In this document: positions 1-7,596 of the stretch, piece by piece
Layout of the letters: every line of letters starts with the position of its first letter
Numbering within the stretch: the stretch's first letter is position 1
From: UBA11373 sp046714175
Lineage (GTDB): Bacteria > Actinomycetota > Acidimicrobiia > Spongiisociales > UBA11373
Assembly (NCBI GenBank): GCA_046714175.1
Contig: JBKKBI010000024.1
Location: forward strand, 1-39,027
Direction of reading: 5' to 3'
DNA length: 39,027 bases
Position numbers and translations under genes: made by a program
The notes under the pieces: model-generated
What the model saw: only the letters and a program-made list of their open reading frames with translations
Database searches by the model: none
What the model was told of the DNA's origin: nothing

Positions 1-755
1 ACCACGATCTGACCACCGAGCGCCTCGAAGGCATCGGCGAAAGCCGTCGCCAGGCCGTCCGTGTACGGGTCGCCGTCGTGGATGGCGGCCGCGCGGCGGA
101 CTCCAAGCACGTTGTAGGCGTACCGACCGACGGCACCACCCTGGTAGAGGTCGTTGTGCGCCGTCCGGTAGAACCCGGGGGCGTTGGACTCACCAGGGAT
201 GCCGAACAGGTTCGACGTCAAAGCCGGGCCCGTGTTGGAACCCGAGATCATGAGCATGCCCGCCTCGGAGATCAGAGGCAGCGCTGCCCGGGTCGCGCCG
301 GTGCATGTCGCACCGATGACGCCGACCGGGCCGGTAAAGGCGCCGCCCTCACCCTCCACGAGCTGGGCAAGGATGCTCTGGGCTCCTGCCTGGCCGCCAT
401 CGGCCGAGCAGAGGTCGTCTTCGACCGTGCCCAGGTTCACGGAGTGCCCGAGCACGTCGCCGTAGTCGGCGATGGCGAGCTGGATGCCGTAGACCTGGTC
501 CTGGCCGAGGAAGGCCACCTCGCCCGAGATCGCCTGCAGAGCGCGGATCTCGATCGGGGCGCCCGCGGCGACCTCGATATAACCCAAAGCGCCAGGGGTA
601 AAGGTCGCACCCTGGGTCGTGGTCGTTGCTGCCGCGGTGCTGGTGGTGGCTGCGGTCGTCGTGGTGGTCTCGGCATCGTCATCACCACAGGCGACGGCGA
701 CGAGAGCCAGGACGATCAGCAGCACCCCCAACGGACGGAAAGTGTTGCGCTTCAT
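1..755 (-). CDS. Substrate-binding lipoprotein of a branched-chain amino-acid-type ABC transporter, 3' part outside window
   Basis: Partial gene: 251 codons are visible and the frame runs open off the left edge. It encodes a periplasmic-binding-protein-like receptor (Peripla_BP_6/LivJ type) that would capture a small solute outside the membrane for an ABC importer. Residues 1-23 are a lipoprotein signal: basic start, hydrophobic core, lipobox VAVAC with Cys23. Then come GDDDAE and a Thr/Ala-rich linker (about residues 29-48). The mature fold starts near residue 55. The stretches PIEIRALQAISGEVAFLGQD, GIQLAIADYG, GPVGVIGATCTGA and MISGSNTGP match the lobe I pattern of this family. The ATG at 755 is preceded by GGGAGGAA (765-772) at 9-nt spacing, so the start is firm. 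The ligand cannot be read from the sequence. The permease and ATPase genes, if adjacent, lie left of the window. Confidence 0.85.
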   Translation of the reverse strand, partial: MKRNTFRPLGVLLIVLALVAVACGDDDAETTTTTAATTSTAAATTTTQGATFTPGALGYIEVAAGAPIEIRALQAISGEVAFLGQDQVYGIQLAIADYGDVLGHSVNLGTVEDDLCSADGGQAGAQSILAQLVEGEGGAFTGPVGVIGATCTGATRAALPLISEAGMLMISGSNTGPALTSNLFGIPGESNAPGFYRTAHNDLYQGGAVGRYAYNVLGVRRAAAIHDGDPYTDGLATAFADAFEALGGQIV

Positions 756-785
756 TTGGATTGATTCCTCCCATTGGAACCCGAA

Positions 786-801
786 CCGGGGAGCACCCCG
801 G
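786..801 (-). other. Small hairpin in the 5' untranslated leader of the substrate-binding protein gene
   Basis: A perfect 6-bp inverted repeat (CCGGGG/CCCCGG) with a 4-base loop lies between the likely -10 box (814-819) and the ribosome binding site (765-772). It would fold in the mRNA leader. It may stabilise or regulate the transcript; no ligand-binding RNA class is recognised. Confidence 0.4.
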
Positions 802-813
802 CCCAGAGGGGGG

Positions 814-819
814 ATTGTA
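814..819 (-). promoter_or_regulatory. -10 box (TACAAT) for the substrate-binding protein gene
   Basis: TACAAT on the minus strand is the best -10 match in the 112-bp divergent region. It would give a leader of roughly 50 nt carrying a clear Shine-Dalgarno, unlike most genes here. I see no convincing -35 box. Confidence 0.45.
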
Positions 820-867
820 GCCACCGGCTCGGTGGCGCGTGGCCCAGCCGTGAGACAATGGGCGGCT

Positions 868-3027
868 ATGCGCCGCCGCGAAGAGCCTCTTCTCACCGAG
901 ATCCTCCCCGCTGAAGAGCGGGCGGTGGAGGCGGTGGTGGCTCGCTACCAGCGGGTGGCGCCGGCGGTGACCCGCTTCGCCCGCTCCCTCGCCGGCGATC
1001 AGGATCTGCGGGTCCGCTTGGGTTCCCGGACGGCCGCCAACCCCGGAGAGATAGTGATGGACCCCGGTGTCTTCCAGGCGGCCTATGCCCGTCGCGCCCC
1101 GGTCACCCCTTCCGAAGTGGCCCTGGCGGCGGCCCTGCACGAGGCGGTGCACCTGGTGGCCACGGACCTGGACGAACCGCGGCCCCTACCCCCGGAGTGG
1201 TTTCCCGATCGCGACGAGCCGCTGCCCGAGACCCCGGTCAGCCTGCTCACCGCGCTCGACCATGCTGGTGGGCCGGCAGCCGAGGCGATGTTTCTCGCCA
1301 TCGAGGACGCTCGTCAGGAGACCCAGAACATGGGGGTCTATCCCGGAGTGCGCTCGGTGCTCGGCGACCTGTACCGGGCATCGATCCCCGGGGCAATGGG
1401 TCGCGCTCGCCCCATGGGCCAATTTGCCCTCGCCTGCTTTCTTGCAGTTGGCGGGTATCAGGACCTCGCGGACCTGCAACGCGGCACCGATCCGTCCGTG
1501 ACGATGGCCCTCGAGGATGCCGGGCCGCTGCTCACCGATGCCGCCGCGGCCACCGGGCCGTGGGAGACCGCCACGATCGCGCTGGGACTACTGGCCATCG
1601 CCCGCGAACACGGCCTGCTCACCGAGGCCTCCTCCGCCGAGTCGCACCCCGAGCAGACCGCCCGTCAGGAGGAGGAGCGCGACGAGATCGACTCCGGAGT
1701 CGACGCGGTGCGCCTCATCTCCCCCATCCTGCGCGACGCCGAGTCGTATGACTCGACCCGCAACGCCGCCGCCCAGATGTCCGGCGCCAAGGGACGCAAG
1801 GGCGAGAGCGAAGAAGCGGGTGATCCCGCCACCGACCAAATCCTGCGCGTCTCCGAGGCTCCTGATGTCTACCTACCCAACGGCCAAACCGGCCGCCTGA
1901 TCGTCAGCCGGATCCCGGATCGATTTGCCCGCTTCGCCGAACCGGGGCGCGAGGCGATCGGCGACGCCGCGCGCCGCTGGGAGGTGGCGCAGCGTCACGT
2001 CTCCGGCGAACTGCACCCACTCTTCGTCGCCAATCAGCGGCGCGGCTTGCGCAGCGGTTACGACGCCGGCGACCTCTCCCCGTACGCCGCGCTATTTCTC
2101 GGGGCCGGCCTGTACGAGCGCATGTTCGAGCGCCGCTCGCTGCCCGTGCGCCGTGCCTACGCGGTCAGCCTGCTCGTAGACGGATCCGCGAGCATGCTCC
2201 AACCCCGCCCGCTTCCCAGCGGCACCAAGGCGCCATGGGCCATGGCTGCGGCCACCCTGGGTGCGGTGACCCTGGCCCGACTGTGCGATGAACTGCAGGT
2301 GGAGTTCGAGGTGGCGCTGTTCAACCGGGCATTCGCCGCCCGTCCCGAGGACACCGAGCGCACCTACGTCACCCGGCTCAACGGAACACGGGGCGCCCTG
2401 CGGCGCTCGCAGGGCGGCGCGGCCGATCGCCTCACCCGCACCGTCAACCACTACCTCGTGAAATCCTTCGACCAGCGCTGGGAGGAGGCGGAACCCGCGA
2501 TGTCCGGACTGTTCTGGACTGCAGCCCGCCCGGCCGACGCCGCCACTGCGGCACGCCGCGACCCGGAGCAGGCCCCCCCGGTCTCGATGTTCGAGAAGGC
2601 GGCGAACGTCGACGAACTCAACGTGATCCATGCCGCCGAGCGGCTGGGCGGACGCCGCGCCCAGGTCAGGATGCTCGTCGTCCTCGCCGACGGAATGACG
2701 CGGGGATCGGTGGAGACGCTGGCGGCTTCGGTGGAGGCGATCGAGGCCGCGGGAACCACCGTGCTCGGGATCGGAGTCGGCGACGCCACAGTCGAGGCCG
2801 CCTACTCCCGCAGCCGGGTCGTTGCCCGACCCGAGGCGCTGACCCGGGCGATGATCGACGGGGTGCGGTCGGCGCTGCGGCGCGGGGTCGCGCTCACCGG
2901 AGGCGACACGTGGTGGGCACATGAAGGACGGCTCTACGATCCTGCGGCGCCGGAGGGAGACGCGGGCAGGCCCCTCGTGGCCGCGGCGGCGGGAGCGGAT
3001 CGGCCACCGAGGAGAGACGATGCCTGA
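868..3027 (+). CDS. VWA-domain protein with N-terminal HExxH motif (partner of downstream AAA+ ATPase)
   Basis: 719 residues. The C-terminal third carries a von Willebrand A domain with a MIDAS motif, D438-G-S440-A-S442 (LLVDGSAS), and later VVLADGMTRG; this fold binds a divalent metal and partner proteins. The N-terminal part has H91-E-A-V-H95, followed about 50 residues later by IEDARQE (145-151), an arrangement seen in putative metallopeptidase-plus-VWA proteins. The middle (about 255-330) is acidic and polar and looks like a linker. The next gene is an AAA+ ATPase overlapping by 8 bp, the MoxR/VWA or CobS/CobT gene order, so the two probably form one ATP-driven remodelling or metal-insertion complex. 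There is no signal peptide, so it is cytoplasmic. The ATG at 868 follows a weak GACAAT (854-859); GTG at 850 is an in-frame alternative. Target unknown. Confidence 0.85.
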   Translation: MRRREEPLLTEILPAEERAVEAVVARYQRVAPAVTRFARSLAGDQDLRVRLGSRTAANPGEIVMDPGVFQAAYARRAPVTPSEVALAAALHEAVHLVATDLDEPRPLPPEWFPDRDEPLPETPVSLLTALDHAGGPAAEAMFLAIEDARQETQNMGVYPGVRSVLGDLYRASIPGAMGRARPMGQFALACFLAVGGYQDLADLQRGTDPSVTMALEDAGPLLTDAAAATGPWETATIALGLLAIAREHGLLTEASSAESHPEQTARQEEERDEIDSGVDAVRLISPILRDAESYDSTRNAAAQMSGAKGRKGESEEAGDPATDQILRVSEAPDVYLPNGQTGRLIVSRIPDRFARFAEPGREAIGDAARRWEVAQRHVSGELHPLFVANQRRGLRSGYDAGDLSPYAALFLGAGLYERMFERRSLPVRRAYAVSLLVDGSASMLQPRPLPSGTKAPWAMAAATLGAVTLARLCDELQVEFEVALFNRAFAARPEDTERTYVTRLNGTRGALRRSQGGAADRLTRTVNHYLVKSFDQRWEEAEPAMSGLFWTAARPADAATAARRDPEQAPPVSMFEKAANVDELNVIHAAERLGGRRAQVRMLVVLADGMTRGSVETLAASVEAIEAAGTTVLGIGVGDATVEAAYSRSRVVARPEALTRAMIDGVRSALRRGVALTGGDTWWAHEGRLYDPAAPEGDAGRPLVAAAAGADRPPRRDDA

Positions 3028-4012
3028 GTCAGTCACGTTCCAGGATCCCGCCGGGATCGGCAAGCCGATCGATCTGGCGCCTTTCGCGGTGCCCACCGAC
3101 CTGCGCGACCACGAGCAGCGGAGGGGAAAGATCCCCGAACCCGATCCGCACTATGTCGACCTGGGCATGCTCTACAAGCTGGCTGCGCTGGAGAAGGTGC
3201 GGCGCGCCGGAGTGACCAACACCCCGCTCCATGTCGCGCTACGGGGCCACATGGGCACCGGCAAGGATCACGACCTGGAACAGTTCGCCGCGTTGCTCCT
3301 GCTTCCCTATTACCGCATCCCGCTCACCGGAGAGGTGCGGGATATCACGCTGATCGGCTCGGTAAAACTGTACGGCGACGGCCGGGGCGGCACCGAGAGC
3401 CGGTGGGAGGACGGCGACATCACCCGAGCGCTGCGTGGCCCGGCCCTCATCAACCTCTCCGAGTTGAACGCCGCTGGCGCGGAGACGCTTTTCGCACTGC
3501 ACGGCCTGCTCGACCGCTATCAGGCGTTGGACCTCCCCACCGGGGAGACCGTACATCTCCGCACCGACACCAGGGTGTTCGGCACCATGAATCCGACCGA
3601 CCTGCGCGATTACGCCGGCACCCAGACCTTGAACAAGGCGTTTGCCGATCGCTGGGTGATCTGGGAGAAGCGTTTCCCCGAGGCCGCCCAGATCGAGGCG
3701 ATGTTGCAGCGTCGCTATCCCAAACTGAAGGCACCGTTCGTCACCACGATCGCCCGGCTTGCTGCCGAGGTGAACGAGTCCTTCACCTCCCGAGACACCC
3801 GGACCCGGGTGGGCACGCCGATGAGCCTGCGCACCGTCCTTGACCGGATCCCGGCCGGGTTGTGGATGTATGCCGCCGACACCGATCCATTGCGCCGCGC
3901 CTGGGATGAATTCGTCGTGAGCCATATCGACGGCTTCGACGAGGACCATTACGAGACGGTGTGGTCCGCGGTGGCGCGCCGCGGACCCGAGGGCCCGCCC
4001 TTCGGCAGGTAG
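3020..4012 (+). CDS. AAA+ ATPase, MoxR/CobS-like, with altered Walker B
   Basis: 330 residues. The start chosen is ATG 3020, preceded by GGAGAG (3011-3016) and overlapping the VWA stop; this implies translational coupling. Walker A is G76-H-M-G-T-G-K82-D83. Asp replaces the usual Ser/Thr, comparable to the GESGTGKE form of sigma-54 activators, so this change alone need not abolish ATP binding. Walker B reads ALINLSELN with Ser147-Glu148 where Asp-Glu is expected. Sensor 1 looks intact (GTMNP, Asn191), and an arginine-finger-like ADRW lies near 209-212. The segment ALHGLLDRYQALDLPTGETV fits the MoxR-type beta-hairpin insert. It would act as a ring ATPase driving its VWA partner. The class is clear; the substrate and whether it hydrolyses ATP are not. 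Confidence 0.85.
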   Translation: MPESVTFQDPAGIGKPIDLAPFAVPTDLRDHEQRRGKIPEPDPHYVDLGMLYKLAALEKVRRAGVTNTPLHVALRGHMGTGKDHDLEQFAALLLLPYYRIPLTGEVRDITLIGSVKLYGDGRGGTESRWEDGDITRALRGPALINLSELNAAGAETLFALHGLLDRYQALDLPTGETVHLRTDTRVFGTMNPTDLRDYAGTQTLNKAFADRWVIWEKRFPEAAQIEAMLQRRYPKLKAPFVTTIARLAAEVNESFTSRDTRTRVGTPMSLRTVLDRIPAGLWMYAADTDPLRRAWDEFVVSHIDGFDEDHYETVWSAVARRGPEGPPFGR

Positions 4013-4032
4013 CGAGCGCCGCGGAGAGGTCG

Positions 4033-4078
4033 CGGGCTCAGGCATGAGCCCGACCTCGGGTCGAGACGGATCCCGAGG
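4033..4078. terminator. Two hairpins between convergent genes (putative bidirectional terminator)
   Basis: CGGGCTC/GAGCCCG (4033-4039 and 4046-4052, 6-base loop) and CCTCGGG/CCCGAGG (4054-4060 and 4072-4078, 11-base loop) sit between the AAA+ ATPase stop and the VOC gene stop. There is no T-run on either strand, as is common in GC-rich actinobacteria. Confidence 0.5.
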
Positions 4079-4088
4079 GGTCGGCGCG

Positions 4089-4466
4089 CTACGGTCGGCG
4101 GCGTTCCACCAGGCCGACCGAGTTGCCCTCCGAGTCCTTGAAGAACGCCATCCACTCGGCGGAGCCGGCTGCTCCGAACACCCCGGTGTCGTCGGAGAAG
4201 ATCATGTGCGGTGGGTCGGTGCGTTCCACCCCGGCGTCGCCGAGGGACTCCCAGGTGGCGTCGATGTCGGATACCTCCAGGTAGAGCACCGCAGGTGACG
4301 CGCCCCGCTCGATGAGCAGCCGGGTGTTCCCCAGATCGAAGAAGGCGAGACCGGGAGGGTCGTGCCGGGCGATCAAGGGCAAACCGAGCACATCGCGATA
4401 GAAAGCGACGGCACGGTCGAGGTCATTCGCTCGCTGGGCGATCTGATGGAGGCGCGTGAACTGCAT
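4089..4466 (-). CDS. VOC-superfamily (glyoxalase/bleomycin-resistance-like) protein
   Basis: 125 residues, one vicinal-oxygen-chelate domain of two beta-alpha-beta-beta-beta modules. The first runs from QIAQRANDLDRAVAFYRDVLGLP through FFDLGNTRLLI. The second runs from VLYLEVSDIDATWESLGDAGV to EWMAFFKDSEGNSVGLVE, ending in the typical metal-ligand Glu position (GNSVGLVE). Potential ligands are His8 and Glu64, followed by the C-terminal Glu. Substrate cannot be told; lyases, dioxygenases and drug-binding proteins share the fold. The ATG at 4466 is 6 nt after a TACCCT box and has no Shine-Dalgarno, so it is probably leaderless. It is transcribed divergently from the LOG-family gene. Confidence 0.85.
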   Translation of the reverse strand: MQFTRLHQIAQRANDLDRAVAFYRDVLGLPLIARHDPPGLAFFDLGNTRLLIERGASPAVLYLEVSDIDATWESLGDAGVERTDPPHMIFSDDTGVFGAAGSAEWMAFFKDSEGNSVGLVERRRP

Positions 4467-4472
4467 GGGCGG

Positions 4473-4478
4473 AGGGTA
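4473..4478 (-). promoter_or_regulatory. -10 box for VOC gene
   Basis: TACCCT on the minus strand, followed by 6 nt and then the ATG; transcription would start at the start codon. It lies back to back with the LOG promoter, 33 bp away. Confidence 0.55.
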
Positions 4479-4511
4479 GGGGCAACACGCAACCGGCGAC
4501 CTCCGACTCAC

Positions 4512-4517
4512 TACCGT
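4512..4517 (+). promoter_or_regulatory. -10 box for LOG-family gene
   Basis: TACCGT, 6 nt, then ATG 4524. It supports choosing this start over upstream in-frame ATGs. Confidence 0.55.
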
Positions 4518-4523
4518 CAGATC

Positions 4524-5588
4524 ATGTCCCGCTACGACCTCGGCGACCCGGAACTCGATGCTCGCATCCACTCCCTGGCGATCGATGCCGCCGGGCGCGG
4601 CATGCATCCGGAAGATGCCGAGCTGATCACGGAGCTCCTGGTGACGACCCTGAAGATGCAGCGGGACCGGGCCAGCCGCCGCGACCTCAAGCTGGTCAAC
4701 TCGGCGTTGAAAGAGATGCGGTACGCGTTCGTGGTCTTCGGCCAATATCGCGACATAAGAAAGGTGTCGGTCTTCGGATCGGCCCGCACTGCCGACGACG
4801 ACCCCAACTACGCTCTCGCCGCCGACCTGGGCCGACACATGGCGGCGACCGAGGGATGGATGGTGATCACCGGCGCTGGCCCGGGCACAATGGAAGCCGC
4901 CAATCGCGGCGCGGGCGGGGCCGCCTCCTTCGGGGTCAACATCCGGCTCCCGTTCGAAGCCAAGGCCAACCCGTACGTCGACGAGGCCCGGCTGGTCAAC
5001 TTCAAATACTTCTTCACCCGCAAGCTCATATTCGTCAAAGAGTCGCACGCGTTTGCGATGTTCCCGGGAGGGTTCGGCACCCTCGACGAGACCTTCGAGG
5101 TCCTCACCCTCGCTCAGACCGGTAAATCTGCGCTACAGCCGATCGTCCTGATCGAAGCACCGGGGACCGGTTACTGGGAGGAGTGGATCGACTTCGTCGC
5201 TCGCACCCTCGTGCCCCAGCAGATGATTGCTCCCGACGACCTGAGCCTGTTCAAGTTCGTCACCGACGTTGCAGCCGCGGCGGCTGAGATCACCGGGTTC
5301 TATCGCAACTACCACTCGCAACGTTATGTCGACGATGACCTGGTGCTGCGCATGCGCCAGGTCCCAGACGCCGGGGTGATCGCGGCCCTCAACGAGGAGT
5401 TTGCCGACATCGTCGTGTCGGGCCGAATCGAGGCCATCCCCCCGACGGACGCCGAGCGCGCTGATGCCGACTGGCTCGACCTGGGGAGGATTCGCCTCCG
5501 CTTCGACCGGCGCCAGCACGGCCGGCTGCGGCTTCTAGTGGACCGAATCAACGAAAGCGACCCTGGAGGGCCAGGCCCGGGAGGCTGA
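4524..5588 (+). CDS. LOG-family (TIGR00730-like) Rossmann-fold protein
   Basis: 354 residues, with the family signature PGGFGTLDE at 181-189 and the upstream nucleotide-binding loop GAGPGTMEAAN (117-127). The conserved FFTRK (163-167) precedes it. These are the hallmarks of LOG/'lysine decarboxylase-like' proteins, whose characterised members are cytokinin-activating phosphoribohydrolases acting on nucleoside 5'-monophosphates. At 354 residues it belongs to the longer subgroup. It has an N-terminal helical segment of about 75 residues (rich in Asp, Arg and Leu) before the Rossmann core and about 90 residues after it. Actual substrate in this organism is unknown; a nucleotide hydrolase role is inferred. 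The start is set by the TACCGT box 6 nt upstream. The stop lies inside a hairpin. Confidence 0.9.
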   Translation: MSRYDLGDPELDARIHSLAIDAAGRGMHPEDAELITELLVTTLKMQRDRASRRDLKLVNSALKEMRYAFVVFGQYRDIRKVSVFGSARTADDDPNYALAADLGRHMAATEGWMVITGAGPGTMEAANRGAGGAASFGVNIRLPFEAKANPYVDEARLVNFKYFFTRKLIFVKESHAFAMFPGGFGTLDETFEVLTLAQTGKSALQPIVLIEAPGTGYWEEWIDFVARTLVPQQMIAPDDLSLFKFVTDVAAAAAEITGFYRNYHSQRYVDDDLVLRMRQVPDAGVIAALNEEFADIVVSGRIEAIPPTDAERADADWLDLGRIRLRFDRRQHGRLRLLVDRINESDPGGPGPGG

Positions 5589-5596
5589 GAGCCTCC
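5580..5596 (+). terminator. Hairpin around the LOG gene stop codon
   Basis: GGAGGCT/AGCCTCC forms a perfect 7-bp stem with a 3-base loop. The TGA stop (5586-5588) straddles stem and loop. There is no T-tract. It may act as a terminator or 3' end stabiliser. Confidence 0.45.
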
Positions 5597-5651
5597 GGAA
5601 ATGGGTCGCGGGTCTTCATCCATCCCCGGCTGAGCCTATATCCGGGCGCTC

Positions 5652-5657
5652 TAAACT
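5652..5657 (+). promoter_or_regulatory. -10 box for TIGR03084-family gene
   Basis: TAAACT, 9 nt before ATG 5667; no Shine-Dalgarno is visible. It probably drives the three overlapping genes that follow. Confidence 0.45.
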
Positions 5658-5666
5658 ATCCCTCCC

Positions 5667-6398
5667 ATGCGCGAGATCCTCGCCGACCTCGTCGCCGAGC
5701 AGCAAGGCCTTGACCAATCCCTCCAGCGAGCACCTGACAGGGATTGGCGTCAGCGCGTCGTGCCGGGCGGCGTCACCGTCCAGGATACGATCGCCATCCT
5801 GGCCTGGGGGGAACAGCACGCCGCCCGGCTCATCACCGGCAAGCTCTCCATCGACGATGTCCTCGCCGACTACGGCGACCTCACCACGTTCGAAAAGGCC
5901 GGTGTCGCCGAGGCCAAGGGCAAGCGCCCACAAGAGATCATCGAGTGGTGGCGGTTCGCTCGAGCGGATGTAGTCGATGCCCTGAGCCGCATGAAGCCGG
6001 GCCAGAAGGTGCGCTGGCTCGACGGCAAGATCGCCGCACGGACCTTTGCGACGATCCGGCTGGCCGACACCTGGGCGCACGGACTGAAGATCCTCAGCAG
6101 CCTCAACAAGGAGATCGTCGACAGCCCGCGGCTGCGTCACGTCTCGTGGCTCGGCTGGGCGACCCTGCCGCACGCCTTCGACGCCGCCGGCGAGGACTAC
6201 GGCGAGGTACGCATCGAACTCGCTGGCCCGGCTTACGCCCGCTGGGTGTTCGGCGATGAGGACGCCGAGGACGTCGTCCGCGGCCCGGCCGCCGATTGGT
6301 GCCGTCTCGTGGTTGGTCACACCGATGATCCCGGGGAACTCACCGCCACCGGCGAGATGGCAGAACTCGCCTTGACGGTGGCCGGTATCTACCGATGA
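5667..6398 (+). CDS. TIGR03084-family / DinB-maleylpyruvate-isomerase-superfamily protein
   Basis: 243 residues, a four-helix-bundle protein of the mycothiol-dependent enzyme superfamily typical of actinobacteria. Family landmarks are the N-terminal helix with DWRQRVVPGGVTVQDTIAILAW (23-47 region), RLADTWAHG (131-139, His138), SPRLRHVSWLG (153-163) and RGPAADWCRLV. Members known to me normally read IAHLAW at the second helix; here the metal-ligand His is Ile44, with another His at 51. Metal binding may therefore be changed or absent. The exact reaction of TIGR03084 proteins is not known to me. Its stop overlaps the start of the BtpA-like gene by 4 bp (ATGA). Confidence 0.8.
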   Translation: MREILADLVAEQQGLDQSLQRAPDRDWRQRVVPGGVTVQDTIAILAWGEQHAARLITGKLSIDDVLADYGDLTTFEKAGVAEAKGKRPQEIIEWWRFARADVVDALSRMKPGQKVRWLDGKIAARTFATIRLADTWAHGLKILSSLNKEIVDSPRLRHVSWLGWATLPHAFDAAGEDYGEVRIELAGPAYARWVFGDEDAEDVVRGPAADWCRLVVGHTDDPGELTATGEMAELALTVAGIYR

Positions 6399-7162
6399 CA
6401 CCGCGCCTCGTCGGGATGGTCCATCTCGGACCACTCCCCGGGGCGCCGCGGTATCGCCACGACTTCGCCGCGGTGCTCGATGCCGCCGTCACCGACGCCA
6501 GTGCGCTCATCGCCGCAGGCTTCGACGCCGTTCTGGTGGAGAACTTTGGTGATGCTCCCTTTCATCCCGACGATGTACCCAGCGCGACGATCGCGGCCAT
6601 GACCCGGGCCGTGGCGGCAGTGGCGGCGTTGGGGGCCCCCACGGGAGTCAACGTTTTGCGCAACGACGCCCTGGGAGCACTGGCGGTGGCGGCGGCAGCC
6701 GGCGCGGCGTTCATCAGGGTGAACGTGCTCTCGGGCGTGATGTTCACCGACCAGGGAATGATCACCGGCCGCGCCGCCGAGGTCTCCCGGCTGCGCGCCG
6801 ACCTGGCCCCCGAGGTGCAGGTGTTCGCCGACGTGTTCGTCAAACACGCCACTCCCCCGCCCGGACTGACCCTGGAACAGGCGGCAGCAGACCTCTGGGA
6901 ACGGGGCGGTGCCGACGCCATCGTGGTGAGTGGTCCCGGCACCGGTCAGGCCGTCGACCGCAATCACCTGCAGAGGGTGGCGGCAGCGGCGCCGGGGGCG
7001 CCCATCTATGTCGGTTCCGGCGTCGACGCCAGTTCGGCCGGCCAACTGCTGGAAGTCTGCTCCGGACTCATCGTCGGCACAGCCACCAAAGCGGGCGGGA
7101 TCACGACGGCTGCCGTCGATCCAGACCGTGCCCGGGCGATCGTGGCGGCGGCGCGGCGATGA
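6395..7162 (+). CDS. BtpA/SgcQ-family TIM-barrel protein
   Basis: 255 residues. The start GMVHLGPLPGAPRY, then GFDAVLVENFGDAPF, the strand-loop GVNVLRNDALGALAVA, IRVNVLSGVMFTDQG, VFADVFVKHA and SGPGTGQAVD define the BtpA family. This is a beta/alpha barrel first linked to photosystem I accumulation in cyanobacteria and to a sugar operon (SgcQ) in enteric bacteria. The biochemical activity is not established. ATG 6395 lies inside the 3' end of the upstream gene, and its own stop overlaps the next start by 4 bp, so the three genes are co-translated. No photosynthesis gene is in the window, so the photosystem role does not carry over. Confidence 0.88.
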   Translation: MTPRLVGMVHLGPLPGAPRYRHDFAAVLDAAVTDASALIAAGFDAVLVENFGDAPFHPDDVPSATIAAMTRAVAAVAALGAPTGVNVLRNDALGALAVAAAAGAAFIRVNVLSGVMFTDQGMITGRAAEVSRLRADLAPEVQVFADVFVKHATPPPGLTLEQAAADLWERGGADAIVVSGPGTGQAVDRNHLQRVAAAAPGAPIYVGSGVDASSAGQLLEVCSGLIVGTATKAGGITTAAVDPDRARAIVAAARR

Positions 7163-7590
7163 AGTCGCGACGCTTCGAGCCGGGGCCGATCCATCTCATC
7201 CGGCTCGACCGCGGTGAGGACATCGTCGATGGCATCACCGCCTACGCCACCGAGCAACGGATCCAGGCCGCATGGTTCTCCCACCTTGGCGCGGTCAGTG
7301 CGGCGGCGCTGCGCTACTACGACCAGGTCGCCAGCGAGTACCGCGACTTCCGGATCGACGAGTACCTCGAGGTGCTCTCCGGGGTGGGGAACATCACCCT
7401 CCGTGACGGCGCTCCTTTCATCCACACCCATGCCGCCTTTGGCGACGCCGCCGGCCGGGCCTGGGGAGGGCACCTCGACCGCGGATGCATCGTGTTCTCG
7501 CTGGAGGTTCGCCTCCAGGAGCTGCGGGGCGATCCTCCCGTCCGGCGGCCGCACCCCGAGACCGGACTCAACCTCTGGGACTTCGGCTGA
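7159..7590 (+). CDS. PPC-domain (DUF296) protein
   Basis: 143 residues, a stand-alone PPC (plant and prokaryote conserved) domain. The core runs from LGAVSAAALRYYD (43-55) through EVLSGVGNITL (71-81), PFIHTHAAF (87-94) and GGHLDRGCIVFSLEV (103-117). His89, His91 and His105 match the three histidines that bind metal in bacterial PPC proteins. In plants the domain sits beside AT-hooks in DNA-binding proteins; bacterial stand-alone forms are trimers of unknown function. There is no AT-hook here. Its 4-bp overlap with the BtpA-like gene points to a shared task, perhaps nucleotide or sugar-phosphate handling, but that is conjecture. Confidence 0.88.
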   Translation: MKSRRFEPGPIHLIRLDRGEDIVDGITAYATEQRIQAAWFSHLGAVSAAALRYYDQVASEYRDFRIDEYLEVLSGVGNITLRDGAPFIHTHAAFGDAAGRAWGGHLDRGCIVFSLEVRLQELRGDPPVRRPHPETGLNLWDFG

Positions 7591-7596
7591 GGGCGA

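Noticed and set aside
4092..5048. Long minus-strand frame that continues the VOC protein upstream through the LOG gene.
   Set aside because: The VOC domain starts at ATG 4466; the extension is antisense to a clear LOG-family gene and has no family sequence.
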